From Collinsella ureilytica (GTDB taxonomy: Bacteria; Actinomycetota; Coriobacteriia; Coriobacteriales; Coriobacteriaceae), in assembly GCF_019795105.1 (NCBI RefSeq), contig NZ_JAIMFO010000007.1, positions 62,001-126,000 on the forward strand: DNA of 64,000 bases, written 5' to 3'. Every line of letters begins with the position of its first letter. Position 1 is the first letter of the stretch. Under the pieces are notes generated by a model. It searched no databases, was not told the DNA's origin, and saw only the letters and a list, made by a program, of their open reading frames with translations. Positions 10,372 through 20,192 of the stretch are shown one piece after another. A program made the translations under genes and the position numbers.

Positions 10372-12180
10372 ATGACTCAGGCATCCACATCAAGTGGTTT
10401 TTCATTTTCTCAGTTTAAAACGCTGCTTTATGTCATCCATCGCGGTGAGGATCGCTCAGACGCCTTAGGGATGAACTCATTTGATCAAGGAGGCTCAAGT
10501 TCTTCGGTAAAGAAAAAGTTTTTGAGCCGTATCAAGATTCCCCACGTTGCACTCACTATCCTCAAGGCACTTGGTTTGCTCGGCTTTGCCGCCCTCATGT
10601 TTTTCTGGGGTACCAACCTTGAAGGGACTCCAATACCGTTAGTCTTTGTCCTTCTTGCGGCCATGCTCGCCATAATGACGCTGCTTACCGGAATTTATGG
10701 AGCAATCAATCGTCTCTATTTTGTGCGAGATCTTGGCTACTACCTTACCCTTCCGGTTTCTGCTCCATCCTTGATGTGGGCAAAACTTGCTCAGTTTCTG
10801 CTGATCACAACTGCAGGAGACCTTCTCTTTTTGCCCATTGGCTTCGGAGCTCTTTGGGCATCTTGGGCTCCATGGACGTCCTGGGTGTTGTTCGCCCTCG
10901 GCTATATTGTCTCAGCGATTACGGTTAACCTTGTTGTCTTGCTGATTTGCACCCCTTTGATGCGTTTCTCACGCTTCGCTCGTGACCGCGATCGATTTTC
11001 TCGCTTCTTTGGCGGCTTTATCATGGTGGCAGCCTTGAGCCTAGGTGTGTCTATTCAGTTCCTTGTACAACGCTCTGATGCTGCAGCTCATCTTACTGAG
11101 CTTGCTAATGGCATGCTCGGTCGTTTGAATCCTGCAGGTATTGTCCTTTCAATTCTCTGCCCACCTGTTGCTGTTGCGCGTCAACTCTTTGAGGGAAATC
11201 CGCTTGATCTCCTCTGTGCTATAGGCTTTATGGCTGCTGCGGTTTGTTTATATGCTGCTCTTTTAACCGCCTTTGCCTCTCGGTGGTATATGGAGACCGT
11301 TCGTACTCTTCAGGGTGCCGGAGGTCGTAAGAGCCATCGTAAATATGAGGAATCTACCCTTTTATCTGTTATTGCAAGCCGTCCACAGCTTTCGTCAATC
11401 ATTTCGATTGACTGGAAGACTCTTCTTCGTGTGCCTGCGTTTTTCAGCTCTTTTGTTCTGGGAACTTTGCTGATGCCGGTTTATATGGTGGTCGTCTTTG
11501 GAGCAGTCTTTTTTATTCGTAGTATGAATGATGGCATGGATCTGAGCGCTTTGCACGAAGCTATCATGAGCACCACCGCTAACCTTTCCTTTGACGATGA
11601 GCTCGTTGTAATCGCTGCTTTTTGCGTCCTTATATTTATGCTCTTCATGGGATTTAGTGCATTTGCCTCTATGTTTGCAGTGAGTCGTGATGGTCAGGAT
11701 TTTTTCTACTTCCGCTCTCTTCCTATTAATTGGCGAAAGTACCTCGCCGCAAAACTTGCCACTGCTCTTGTGCTTTCTTCAGTAGTTACGATATGCATGA
11801 TTGTGATCGTCCTCATTCTCGTCGGATTCCCACCGGCGATCTTTGCGTATCTGATTGCAATGGCGATTCTATCAACGGTTTCTGTAACGACGCTTTCAGT
11901 CTCTGCGGGCGTATTTTTCCCACGCCTGCATTGGGATAATGAAGGACAGCTAATGCGAGGTGGATCAGCAGCAATTCGTACCTATACGGGCTCTCTGCTC
12001 GGAGCAATTTCCGTGGGTATTCCAGCACTCCTTTTAGCCTGGCTTCTTTTTTGGGGTAGCCCTTTATCAGTTTCTACAACGCTCGTTGCAGCTTTTTTTG
12101 CCCAGCTTTTAATGGCAGCTGTCTCGTTTGCGATTCTTTTTGGACCTGCAGCTGCTTCACTTGCACGACGGGAACATTAA
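10372..12180 (+). CDS. Large ABC exporter permease
   Basis: The 602-residue membrane protein has roughly a dozen strongly hydrophobic segments and a hydrophilic middle section near residue 320. It directly follows the ATPase gene, so the two should form one transporter. The start of the membrane part, where a short segment reads DLGYYLTLPVSAPSLMWAK, resembles the putative ABC exporter family typified by B. subtilis YthQ, and a second copy of this pattern (FFYFRSLPINWRKYLAAKL) occurs in the second half. The protein therefore looks like a fused tandem of two membrane halves. Substrate unknown; drug, peptide or lipid export are all possible. Confidence 0.8.
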   Translation: MTQASTSSGFSFSQFKTLLYVIHRGEDRSDALGMNSFDQGGSSSSVKKKFLSRIKIPHVALTILKALGLLGFAALMFFWGTNLEGTPIPLVFVLLAAMLAIMTLLTGIYGAINRLYFVRDLGYYLTLPVSAPSLMWAKLAQFLLITTAGDLLFLPIGFGALWASWAPWTSWVLFALGYIVSAITVNLVVLLICTPLMRFSRFARDRDRFSRFFGGFIMVAALSLGVSIQFLVQRSDAAAHLTELANGMLGRLNPAGIVLSILCPPVAVARQLFEGNPLDLLCAIGFMAAAVCLYAALLTAFASRWYMETVRTLQGAGGRKSHRKYEESTLLSVIASRPQLSSIISIDWKTLLRVPAFFSSFVLGTLLMPVYMVVVFGAVFFIRSMNDGMDLSALHEAIMSTTANLSFDDELVVIAAFCVLIFMLFMGFSAFASMFAVSRDGQDFFYFRSLPINWRKYLAAKLATALVLSSVVTICMIVIVLILVGFPPAIFAYLIAMAILSTVSVTTLSVSAGVFFPRLHWDNEGQLMRGGSAAIRTYTGSLLGAISVGIPALLLAWLLFWGSPLSVSTTLVAAFFAQLLMAAVSFAILFGPAAASLARREH

Positions 12181-12318
12181 TGCAGCCGCTCGTGGGCTCA
12201 TAGCTTTTCGGTATTTTGACCCTCTTCACCTGTAGTTCTCGACTCAGGATTTGAAGGGGGTCATACTGTTAATGACTGAATCTTGAGGGGACCTTTGAGT
12301 AGGAATGAAAGGTGATTC

Positions 12319-13998
12319 ATGATGGCGGGAAACAAGTCAGATATCGAGATTGCGCAAGAGGCTCACCTGAAACCTATTGTTGACGTAGCAGCTGATCTGG
12401 GCTTGGAAGCAACGAGCCTAGAGCCCTATGGACGATATAAGGCAAAGATTAATGTAGATGCTCTTGCTTCACGGCCGCGTGCGGGCAAGCTCGTGTTGGT
12501 GAGTGCCATTACACCCACTCCAGCGGGGGAGGGCAAGACCACGACGTCGGTAGGTCTGGCCGATGCCTTGCGCCGCCTCAAGAAGCGTGCTGTCCTTGCC
12601 TTGCGTGAGCCCTCATTAGGGCCTGTATTTGGTATCAAGGGTGGAGCTGCTGGCGGCGGCTACGCTCAAGTTGTGCCCATGGAAGATATTAATCTCCACT
12701 TTACCGGTGACTTTCATGCCATTGGTGCCGCCAACAATCTCCTGGCAGCGATTATCGATAACCACATTAAGCAGGGAAACGAGCTTCATATCGATCCGCG
12801 CCGCATCACCTGGCGTCGTGCAGTGGACATGAACGATCGTCAGCTTCGCCATATTGTGAGCGGTCTGGGCGGCGTGGCTCATGGCGTCGTGCGCGAAGAC
12901 GGCTTTGATATTACAGTGGCCTCGGAGGTTATGGCGGCTTTCTGTCTTTCGGCCGATCTAGCCGATCTCAAAGCGCGGTTAGGACGAATGGTAATTGGTT
13001 CCACCTATGAGGGCGCTCCGGTCACTGCCCATGATCTTTCTGCTGAAGGTGCCATGACGGCTCTCTTGAAAGACGCCATCAAGCCAAATCTTGTTCAGAC
13101 GCTTGAGGGAACTCCTGCGTTGATGCATGGTGGCCCTTTTGCAAATATTGCTCATGGCTGCAACTCAATCATTGCAACTGATTGTGCTCTTAAACTGGGT
13201 GAATATGCGGTAACTGAAGCAGGATTTGGAGCTGATTTAGGCGCTGAGAAGTTCTGCGACATCGCCTGTCGTGCAGCTGGGTTTACCCCTTCTGTCTGCG
13301 TACTTGTGGCAACGGTTCGTGCATTGAAGATGCACGGCGGCGTGGCGAAAGATGCCTTGGCGCAAGAAGATGTTGAGGCTGTTGTAGCTGGTCTTCCAAA
13401 TCTTGAGCGTCATATTGCTAATATGAGCGATGTGTTTGGTTTGCCAGTTGTCGTGGCTATCAATGCATTTCCTACCGATACTGCCAAAGAGTTGGATGCC
13501 GTAAAAGCTGCATGCAGCAATCTTGGTGTGAGTGTTGCTCTATCTGAGGTTTGGGCGCGTGGCGGTGCAGGTGGTGAGGATTTAGCGCGTGAGGTCATTC
13601 GCCTTGCAGAAGAGGATCAAGCTGAGCTTACGTACTGCTATGACACCGAGCTCGACATTCGCACCAAGCTGCAGCAGATTGTTCAAAAAATCTATGGGGC
13701 GCGCGATGTTGAGCTCACGCCCTCAGCGACACGCCAGCTCGCTCAGATTGAAGAGCGTGGTTTTGGCAATTTGCCGTTGTGCATGGCAAAAACTCAGTAC
13801 TCGTTCTCGGATAATGCACGTCTCTTGGGCGCACCATCTGATTTTACCGTGACCGTGCGTGAATTGAAGGTCGCTGCTGGTGCTGGCTTTGTAGTTGCGC
13901 TGACCGGTGCCATTATGACCATGCCTGGCCTTCCGAAGCATCCTGCTGCTGAACGCATTGATGTTTTGCCCGATGGTAGAATCGTTGGCCTGTTCTAA
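12319..13998 (+). CDS. fhs: Formate-tetrahydrofolate ligase
   Basis: Makes 10-formyl-THF from formate, THF and ATP. The 559-residue product matches the Fhs family along its length. It has the nucleotide-binding segment [16 protein letters not shown], the conserved [20 protein letters not shown] and [14 protein letters not shown] blocks, and the C-terminal [15 protein letters not shown] block. AAAGGTGA precedes tandem ATGs (12319 and 12322), either of which could be used. It heads a compact folate cluster (fhs, fchA, folD, cyclo-ligase, folC). The 138-nt leader (12181-12318) shows no recognisable folate riboswitch. Confidence 0.96.
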   Translation: MMAGNKSDIEIAQEAHLKPIVDVAADLGLEATSLEPYGRYKAKINVDALASRPRAGKLVLVSAITPTPAGEGKTTTSVGLADALRRLKKRAVLALREPSLGPVFGIKGGAAGGGYAQVVPMEDINLHFTGDFHAIGAANNLLAAIIDNHIKQGNELHIDPRRITWRRAVDMNDRQLRHIVSGLGGVAHGVVREDGFDITVASEVMAAFCLSADLADLKARLGRMVIGSTYEGAPVTAHDLSAEGAMTALLKDAIKPNLVQTLEGTPALMHGGPFANIAHGCNSIIATDCALKLGEYAVTEAGFGADLGAEKFCDIACRAAGFTPSVCVLVATVRALKMHGGVAKDALAQEDVEAVVAGLPNLERHIANMSDVFGLPVVVAINAFPTDTAKELDAVKAACSNLGVSVALSEVWARGGAGGEDLAREVIRLAEEDQAELTYCYDTELDIRTKLQQIVQKIYGARDVELTPSATRQLAQIEERGFGNLPLCMAKTQYSFSDNARLLGAPSDFTVTVRELKVAAGAGFVVALTGAIMTMPGLPKHPAAERIDVLPDGRIVGLF

Positions 13999-14021
13999 TT
14001 GAGCCATCTAAGGAGGCGTGT

Positions 14022-14744
14022 GTGACCAACTCTGCTGAGAAACAAGAGGTAGTAGGCAAAGATAGTTCAAGCAATGACGGCTTGAATTTGGATGTTCCAG
14101 CGTGCACTGATTCAGATACCTATTCAATCGCCGACATCACCATACGCTCCTTTACCACAAGTCTTGCTGCTCCCACTCCTGCCCCTGGAGGAGGAGCAGC
14201 TGCTGCTGTTGTGGGTGCGCTGGGCTCGGCCTTATGCTCAATGGCACTCACCTTTCGTGCACGTCGGGCAGCTGAGCCTGAACTGGCAGAAAAACTTGCA
14301 TCCATTGAGGTTGAGCTGCAACGGATTATGGCGTCCCTCCTTGAGCTGGCCGATCAGGATGCTGAGGGTTTTTTACCCCTCTCTCGTGCCTTTGCGCTTT
14401 CGCGAAAAGATCCAAATCGTTCTTCTGCAATTGATGCAGGAGCCAGGTGCGCATCTCAAGCACCATTGGCAGCCATGTCAGAGCTTTGTCGCGCTATTGA
14501 GCTCATTGAGCAGATGTCGCGCTTGGCGTCTTCTGCACTTATGGCAGATGTAGCAGGGGCGGCAGAGCTCGCAGCAGCAGCTCTTTTTGCAACTTCCCTC
14601 AATGTCTATGCAAATGCTCGTCTGTTAGCTGATTCTGATGAGGCACGTGCACTCATTGATCGAACTGAAGAGATGCTGGCATCGGCAGATCGTGCACGCA
14701 GACTGGCGCGCTCAATTGCTGAGCATAGTAAAAAGGGGTTATAA
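14022..14744 (+). CDS. fchA: Methenyl-THF cyclohydrolase, cyclodeaminase family
   Basis: The 240-residue product belongs to the FTCD_C (cyclodeaminase/cyclohydrolase) family. Its hallmark is the APTPAPGGGAAAAVVGALG segment followed by an alanine-rich all-helical core. In purinolytic clostridia a stand-alone protein of this family (FchA) interconverts 10-formyl-THF and methenyl-THF. That job fits here because it sits between fhs and folD, and the adjacent FolD appears to have lost its own cyclohydrolase residues. The start is GTG after AAGGAGG. A low-complexity stretch of about 35 residues precedes the family domain. A formimino-THF cyclodeaminase role is the main alternative. Confidence 0.85.
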   Translation: MTNSAEKQEVVGKDSSSNDGLNLDVPACTDSDTYSIADITIRSFTTSLAAPTPAPGGGAAAAVVGALGSALCSMALTFRARRAAEPELAEKLASIEVELQRIMASLLELADQDAEGFLPLSRAFALSRKDPNRSSAIDAGARCASQAPLAAMSELCRAIELIEQMSRLASSALMADVAGAAELAAAALFATSLNVYANARLLADSDEARALIDRTEEMLASADRARRLARSIAEHSKKGL

Positions 14745-14745
14745 G

Positions 14746-15639
14746 ATGACCGCTCAACTTCTCACTGGTGCTCCTGTTGCAACGTCTCTTTCTCAAGAGC
14801 TTACGGTGCGTATTGAGCGTCTGGCAAGCGCTGGTATCACTCCTCAGCTGGCTATCGTATCGGTTGGGGAACGCTCAGATGATCAGGCCTACGAGCGCTC
14901 GGCGCGCCGTCGACTCGAAGGTCTTGGGATCTCGTGCAAAAGCGTTCATCTTCCCTTGAGTTCAAACGATGCAGATCTGAGCCGTGAAGTACGAGCCATC
15001 AAGGACGACCCTTCCGTTCATGGGCTCATGGTATTGCGCCCGCTTCCAGCTCATCTCAATGAGGATCGTCTCGGCCAAGAACTCTGGCCTGCTCAAGATG
15101 TGGATGGTATGACGCCTGCATCACTTGCAGCTGTTTTGCGCGCCGATCCTTCAGGCTTTGCCCCTTGTACGGCTGCTGCGGTGATGGAGATTCTGAACTA
15201 TTACAAGATTTCTCTATCGGGAGCTGAGGTTGTCGTAGTTGGACGCTCTCTCGTAATTGGTCGTCCGGTAGCTTTGTTGCTCCTCGCAGCAGATGCTACG
15301 GTTACTATCTGTCACAGCAAAACCGCTGATCTTGATGCTGTATGCAAGCGAGCCGATATTGTTATTGCGGCAGTAGGCAAGGCTGGCTGCATCGGTAGAA
15401 AAGCTATGCGTGCCGGTCAGGTACTGATCGATGTTGGTATGAATTGGAATCCAGAAACGCATTCCTTTGTAGGGGATATTGATTTTGAGGCAGCGTCTTC
15501 AATCGTTCGTGCCGTGACCCCTGTGCCGAAAGGCGTCGGTTCGGTTACCACAGCTGTGCTCGCAAAACATGTGGTAGAAGCTGCTGAGCGTCGCGCAGCG
15601 GCAGTGCATGCTGCAGAGCATTCAGCAGCACGCTCATAG
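14746..15639 (+). CDS. folD: Methylene-THF dehydrogenase FolD, probably without cyclohydrolase activity
   Basis: FolD normally oxidises methylene-THF and hydrolyses methenyl-THF. The 297-residue product has the family fold, with the dehydrogenase nucleotide site (VVVGRSLVIGRP) and the PVPKGVGSVT ending. Ungapped comparison with E. coli FolD, recalled from memory, shows that the catalytic lysine of the YVASK motif is Ala53 here (YERSA). The glutamine of VQLPLP is Leu97 (VLRPLP). The aspartate of QDVDG is kept. In the human enzyme changes at the equivalent Lys56 and Gln100 abolish cyclohydrolase but can leave dehydrogenase activity. The ATG is one base after the fchA stop, with AAAAGGGG before it. 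Confidence 0.92.
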   Translation: MTAQLLTGAPVATSLSQELTVRIERLASAGITPQLAIVSVGERSDDQAYERSARRRLEGLGISCKSVHLPLSSNDADLSREVRAIKDDPSVHGLMVLRPLPAHLNEDRLGQELWPAQDVDGMTPASLAAVLRADPSGFAPCTAAAVMEILNYYKISLSGAEVVVVGRSLVIGRPVALLLLAADATVTICHSKTADLDAVCKRADIVIAAVGKAGCIGRKAMRAGQVLIDVGMNWNPETHSFVGDIDFEAASSIVRAVTPVPKGVGSVTTAVLAKHVVEAAERRAAAVHAAEHSAARS

Positions 15640-15648
15640 GTGTTCGTG

Positions 15649-16242
15649 ATGACAGCAGATCAGCTTGGCCATGGCAAGGCAGATCTTCGCACTCGTCTAC
15701 GTGCCGCTCGCAATGGACTTGCGCCTGCGGAGCGCTCACGAGCTGATGAGGCTATCTTCCACCGTTTACGTGCTCTTTCGATCTTTCAGGCGGCTCCACG
15801 TATCTTTTGCTACTGCTCGTTTGGGTCAGAGGTAAGCACGCGCCAGGTTTTGGAAGCGGTCTTGCAAGCAAGAAAATCCCTTATTTTGCCGCGTGTGGCA
15901 GGCGCGCGTACCTTGACGTGGCATGAGGTGCAGAGCGTCCATGAGCTTTTGCCTTCACGCTTTGGCATCATGGAGCCATCCTCAGTCTGTGCCTCGGTTG
16001 AGCCTCGAGGCTTCTCGGACGACCTCGCTCTTGTTCCGGGCTTAGCCTTTGATAGAGCAGGTTTTCGCCTTGGGTATGGGGGAGGCTACTATGATGCCTT
16101 TCTTACTGAGTTTTCGGGAATCTCGCTTGGTCTTTGTCGGCATGCTCAGCTTGTGGATGATCTGTTTGAGCTATCTGCTCGCGAAGACCATGATAGGCCT
16201 GTCGATATGGTCTTGACCGAGATCGAACTCATTCGTGTGTAG
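15649..16242 (+). CDS. fau: 5-formyltetrahydrofolate cyclo-ligase
   Basis: Returns 5-formyl-THF to the active pool as methenyl-THF, using ATP. The 197-residue product has the family's C-terminal signature GYGGGYYDAFL and the N-terminal basic helix KADLRTRLRAARNGL. GTG codons at 15640 and 15646 are possible alternative starts. I prefer the ATG at 15649, where a weak AGGTG lies at a workable distance. It follows folD with a 9-nt gap and belongs to the folate cluster. Confidence 0.9.
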   Translation: MTADQLGHGKADLRTRLRAARNGLAPAERSRADEAIFHRLRALSIFQAAPRIFCYCSFGSEVSTRQVLEAVLQARKSLILPRVAGARTLTWHEVQSVHELLPSRFGIMEPSSVCASVEPRGFSDDLALVPGLAFDRAGFRLGYGGGYYDAFLTEFSGISLGLCRHAQLVDDLFELSAREDHDRPVDMVLTEIELIRV

Positions 16243-16321
16243 ACAGGAGCCTCACTCACGTTCCGTGCTAGGATTTCGAATCGTGATTGTGTCCAATGCT
16301 TCTTGAAGGAGCTGAGTTTGC

Positions 16322-17752
16322 ATGTCCATTCCTTGTCGCTCTGAGGCCTATGCGATTCCGTTTTCTTTTGCTGAGTTGAGCTATCCTCACGCATTGGTGC
16401 GAGCGGCAGATACGGGGCGCATGCACGGGACAGGTCCTTTGCGTGAAGTGGTGGAGGAGATGCTCAACGAGCTGCAGCGTCCTGATGAGCATCTCTCGTG
16501 CCTACAGATTGCAGGTACAAATGGAAAAACTTCTACCTCGCGTTATACCGCAGCAATTCTTAGAGGGGAGGGTAAGCGCGTTGGTCTTTTTACCTCACCT
16601 CATTTAGTGCGCTATCCTGAGCGAATCGAAATCGATGGTCAACCGGTATCCGATGTAGTTTTTGCCCATGGAGTTTCTGCAGCGGTAGCTGCAGGTGATC
16701 GAGTAAATGCCGCACGATCTGCTGTAGGTCTTGAGCCGTATCTCGTGACTCCTTTTGATGTGCTAACCGTTGCTGCCTTGGTGATCTTTGCCGAGTCGGC
16801 TCTTGAGGTGGCCGTTTTGGAGGTCGGACTCGGGGGTCGTTGGGATGCCACCACGGCTACACGGCCAGACGCGGTGGCAATTACGGGTATTGGCCTGGAT
16901 CACATGGGCATTTTAGGCTCTACGCTTGCCGAGATTGCAGGGGAGAAGGCGGCTGTCATTCGACACGGACAGGCGGTGGTCTTAGGCGAGGGCTTGGGCG
17001 AGCCGAGTGTTCACGCGGTGATACAGAAGCGTTGCCAAGCGCAAGGAGTCACTCCCATCTGGGTCTCTCATGAGTTACTTGTAGCCCCTCAACAGCTGGG
17101 AAAAACGCTTGAAATTCGCGTATCCGGCCAGTTTGCAAGCTATGAGGTGTCAGCAGTCAAGCCAGCCTATCAGGCACAAAATATCGCCTGTGCCATCATG
17201 CTTGCAGAAGCCTATCTCAAACGAGCTTTGGTGATCGCTTCACTTCAGCAAAGTGTGGCTTGCTGCCCAACTCCTGGACGTTTTGATGTGCTCCGAGCAG
17301 ATCCTTTGCTCTTAGTTGATGCTTGTCACAATCCGCAGGGCTGTGCTGAATTTATCTCTTCGATTGCTGCCATTGCACCAAACCGTGATGAGCGGCCTCA
17401 TCTACTCATAGCCGCTCTTTCAGATAAGGATGTTCAGGGCATTGTGAGCATTCTTGCTCCGGCGTTTCCGGGATTTGCCGTTACCAACACCTCAGCAGAT
17501 CGAGCGCTTCCTGCGGCTGATCTGGCAGAGTTTTTGCAGAGTGAGCTGGAGTCTCAGCAACGATTTGAGACCCCCGTTGAAATCTTCGGTTCACCTGCCG
17601 AGGCCATCGAGGCGTATGGTAAGCGCGGTCTTCCTTTGGTGGCAGCCGGTACGATTACGCTTGCGGGTGAGCTTGCTGGTCTTGTTCGGCACGCTCACGC
17701 CGCATATCTGCACCCCGACGATTCTCGCCCTCAAGAGCCTGAATCTCGGTAA
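16322..17752 (+). CDS. folC: Folylpolyglutamate synthase / dihydrofolate synthase
   Basis: Adds glutamates to folates, retaining them in the cell. The 476-residue Mur-ligase-family protein has the P-loop GTNGKTSTS (65-73), the FTSPHLVRYPERI motif, the EVGLGGRWDATT block and the C-terminal domain entered at the DACHNPQG motif. AAGGAG lies 10 nt before the ATG. The last 20 or so residues extend beyond the usual family end. This extension is antisense to the 3' end of the convergent DUF438 gene (98-nt overlap). Confidence 0.93.
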   Translation: MSIPCRSEAYAIPFSFAELSYPHALVRAADTGRMHGTGPLREVVEEMLNELQRPDEHLSCLQIAGTNGKTSTSRYTAAILRGEGKRVGLFTSPHLVRYPERIEIDGQPVSDVVFAHGVSAAVAAGDRVNAARSAVGLEPYLVTPFDVLTVAALVIFAESALEVAVLEVGLGGRWDATTATRPDAVAITGIGLDHMGILGSTLAEIAGEKAAVIRHGQAVVLGEGLGEPSVHAVIQKRCQAQGVTPIWVSHELLVAPQQLGKTLEIRVSGQFASYEVSAVKPAYQAQNIACAIMLAEAYLKRALVIASLQQSVACCPTPGRFDVLRADPLLLVDACHNPQGCAEFISSIAAIAPNRDERPHLLIAALSDKDVQGIVSILAPAFPGFAVTNTSADRALPAADLAEFLQSELESQQRFETPVEIFGSPAEAIEAYGKRGLPLVAAGTITLAGELAGLVRHAHAAYLHPDDSRPQEPESR

Positions 17753-19187
17753 TGTCTTGGGTGGTTTCTAAGGCGCCAAGATAGGTGCCGTCTTGATCGC
17801 GGACGGCAAAATAGCGGATATACAAGAAACGATTGGCTTTATGGATCCAGAAGGCAAATGAGTCCTCATCGCCGCGCTTAAAACTCTCCATAACATGGCG
17901 AACCATGGCTTGGCTCTTTGGGGGATGGCAGGCATATATGTTTCTTCCCAGACAGCTTTTGGGGCGCGGAAACGCGCGGGTATCACCGTGAGAGAAGTAC
18001 TGCGTTGTGTCCTTGGCATCTACAAAGGTGATATCTAAAGGAATAGTGTTGAGTACGGCTTCGAGCTCGGCTACCGTGAACGACCCGGTCGAAAGTTCAA
18101 TTCGTTCTGGAGTGCGATCATGCTCTATATCCACGTTGTTCGTACTCATTGTTGCCGTCGAAGCGGTGCTGCTCTGATGTGTACGGAGCACCTGAGTGGA
18201 ACTTGCTACCGGCGATATATCCGCTTCGGTTCCTTTGCTGCATCCGCAGGCTGAGGCGCTCGGGGTTTCTGGCATCGAGCGTACGTCATTGCTTCTATCG
18301 GTGAGCCCACCTGGTACTTGGCTAGTTTGAGATCTCGCTTGCATGTTTTCGCGGATTCGCTCTTCTGCCAAGCTGAGGCCATCTGCTTTCCAGTGAGGTG
18401 GGTTTGCAATATAAGCAAAGCCAAACTCCGGACTCTCATCTGCGATCTGTGTCCATGCGGTGGCACTGAGGGTTTCAAGGGCTAGGGGGATAAGCACATG
18501 TTCCTCTTTATCAATCATTGATAAGGCGCCTGCCGCTGCCTCGGATAACGCATCGATGGCGAGGCTGAGAGCTTGAGGTGCAGGTATGCTCGCCTCATCA
18601 GCGTTGCCAATTAGTTCAAAGACGCGAGCAACTGCTGCTCGAACTTCATCGTCTTTGCCCCACATGACGGTTGAAGGGCCGGTAATATTGTGGCGCTCAA
18701 GATGGGGAAAGAGCAGTTCTTCTTTGCGCTTATAGTGCACAAACGAAAGTGAGAGCTGGTCTGCAGCATCTGCGAGCACAGCTTGAGCGGCTGGGAAGTC
18801 TTCACGCTCTAGGAGATGCTTGGCTTTTTTGGCTGCTGCTTTTGCCGCTTCAGCCCGCTTGCCAATCTCTTTGTTTTCATCACGCATGATTCGCACCGGG
18901 TGTCCCGCTTGTTGTTCGGGATGATCATTCGGAATCGCGCAGGAAATGGAGCCTTCAAAGAGGGTGGCGTGCACATCGCAGAGACGCTGTATTTCTTCGA
19001 TAGGAACACCACTTGCTATCAGCGCTTGTTCAGCATCTGAGATCTCGCGAGCAGAGACCGATGCAAAGCGCTGACGAAATTCGTGGCTAATCGTTTCAAA
19101 ATCTGCTCCAGCTCCGAGACGTTTGAGCATTGAGGCGAGGGTTGCTACGGTATCGGTTAGCGTATTATTCTCATCTGGTCTGTTCAT
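17655..19187 (-). CDS. DUF438 / hemerythrin-like / PAS domain protein
   Basis: The 510-residue cytoplasmic protein has three parts. The N-terminal 80 or so residues fit DUF438. Residues about 85-245 are a hemerythrin-like helical domain (FVHYKRKEELLFPHLERH and DKEEHVLIPLAL). After a polar linker rich in Ser and Thr comes a C-terminal PAS domain (SFTVAELEAVLNTIPLDITF, CHPPKSQAMVRHV, FLYIRYFAVRD). Relatives end soon after the DITEIQALEGE segment. Here about 20 polar residues follow, encoded antisense to the folC 3' end. A redox, oxygen or metal-sensing role is likely from the domains, but the partner is unknown. AGGAAG precedes the ATG at 19187. Confidence 0.85.
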   Translation of the reverse strand: MNRPDENNTLTDTVATLASMLKRLGAGADFETISHEFRQRFASVSAREISDAEQALIASGVPIEEIQRLCDVHATLFEGSISCAIPNDHPEQQAGHPVRIMRDENKEIGKRAEAAKAAAKKAKHLLEREDFPAAQAVLADAADQLSLSFVHYKRKEELLFPHLERHNITGPSTVMWGKDDEVRAAVARVFELIGNADEASIPAPQALSLAIDALSEAAAGALSMIDKEEHVLIPLALETLSATAWTQIADESPEFGFAYIANPPHWKADGLSLAEERIRENMQARSQTSQVPGGLTDRSNDVRSMPETPSASACGCSKGTEADISPVASSTQVLRTHQSSTASTATMSTNNVDIEHDRTPERIELSTGSFTVAELEAVLNTIPLDITFVDAKDTTQYFSHGDTRAFPRPKSCLGRNIYACHPPKSQAMVRHVMESFKRGDEDSFAFWIHKANRFLYIRYFAVRDQDGTYLGALETTQDITEIQALEGENRRGADMRRERAEQDQQAHPQA

Positions 19188-19587
19188 GAGTCTTCCTCTC
19201 TCTAGGTTGTCTTGTGGTCATTCTAGTCCTGCGAGCTAATCAATTCCTCAGCACCCAGAACATGCGCTGTAATAGAAGCATGCGCTCTGCACTTCCTGTT
19301 TGAGCTGGCCTATACCACCGCGTGCTTTTGCAGGAGCAGTGGGGAGAACCTTCGTTTTCCTTTCATCAAGATCATAGGTTTTTATCTTTCATGAACCGTG
19401 CTTATGGCAACACCTAAGGCATATTCAACAGTTCTTGGATACCAAGGGCGTGCGTGGTGCGAAACCAGAGATCGACAGTGTTCGGTGAGCTCGAGAAAAC
19501 CCGCAGAAGAGCGCAAGAGAGGTATGGGGTCTGGGTAGGATGTGGAGCAGATCGGGGAGAGTCCCCGAGGGGGAAGAGGAGGTTCCT
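19188..19587. other. Divergent intergenic region
   Basis: About 400 nt separate the divergent DUF438 and nitroreductase genes. No ORF with a ribosome site and no known RNA motif was found. Promoters for both genes are expected, but no confident -35/-10 pair was seen. A short GTCCCC-GAG-GGGGA hairpin (about 19561-19574) lies just before the nitroreductase ribosome site. Confidence 0.4.
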
Positions 19588-20124
19588 GTGTCGTATGCAG
19601 ATCTGACTCGTGAGCGTTATTCGTGCCGCTCGTATGAGCAGCGCCCGGTAGAGCAAGAAAAGCTCGATGCCATCATTGAGGCAGGAAGAATTGCTCCTTC
19701 GGCTCATAATAATCATTCAACACGCCTGATCGTGTGTGATACGCCTGAGTTGCGTGAGCGTGCAGCCAAGGCAAGTGAGCGTATGGCTCGAGATGGAAGC
19801 ATCTTTGGTGCACCGGTTGTTTTGATCGCCTTGGCGCGCAAGGATGATGCGTGGGTTCGTCCCTTTGATGGTGTAGACGCCACGGCAATTGATTCATCAA
19901 TTGTTGTTGATCAGATGATGATGCAAGCTACTGATTTGGGACTGGGAACGTGCTGGGTTTGCTATTTTGATCCCGAGATCTTACGTGAGACCTTTAATCT
20001 TCCAGAGAACTTAGTGCCTTTGCATATGCTTACCGTAGGTTATGCGGCCGATAGTATTGCGTCACCTGAGCGCCGAGCCAAGCGCACCATTCCGCTTGAA
20101 CGCTTTTTGGATCTCGATTCATAA
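19588..20124 (+). CDS. Nitroreductase family FMN-dependent oxidoreductase
   Basis: The 178-residue product has the nitroreductase pattern: RYSCRSYEQRPV near the N-terminus (FMN-phosphate arginines), APSAHNNHSTRLIV, the dimer-interface helix around SIVVDQMMMQATDLGLGTCWV and the end RRAKRTIPLERFL. It probably reduces quinone or nitro substrates with NAD(P)H; the natural substrate cannot be read from sequence. The GTG at 19588 sits 5 nt after GAGGAGG and gives the normal length. A longer ATG start at 19540 would translate the ribosome site itself. It converges on the RlpA-like gene. Confidence 0.87.
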   Translation: MSYADLTRERYSCRSYEQRPVEQEKLDAIIEAGRIAPSAHNNHSTRLIVCDTPELRERAAKASERMARDGSIFGAPVVLIALARKDDAWVRPFDGVDATAIDSSIVVDQMMMQATDLGLGTCWVCYFDPEILRETFNLPENLVPLHMLTVGYAADSIASPERRAKRTIPLERFLDLDS

Positions 20125-20192
20125 AGGTCGTGCTTCGTCGTCGGGTACCGTTTCTGCGGGGAGGCACTCCGCGTTCTATATTGAAGCGCTGC

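Noticed and set aside
12181-12318. Folate riboswitch before fhs
   Set aside because: The gene order made it worth checking, but the leader shows none of the conserved folate riboswitch segments that I know.
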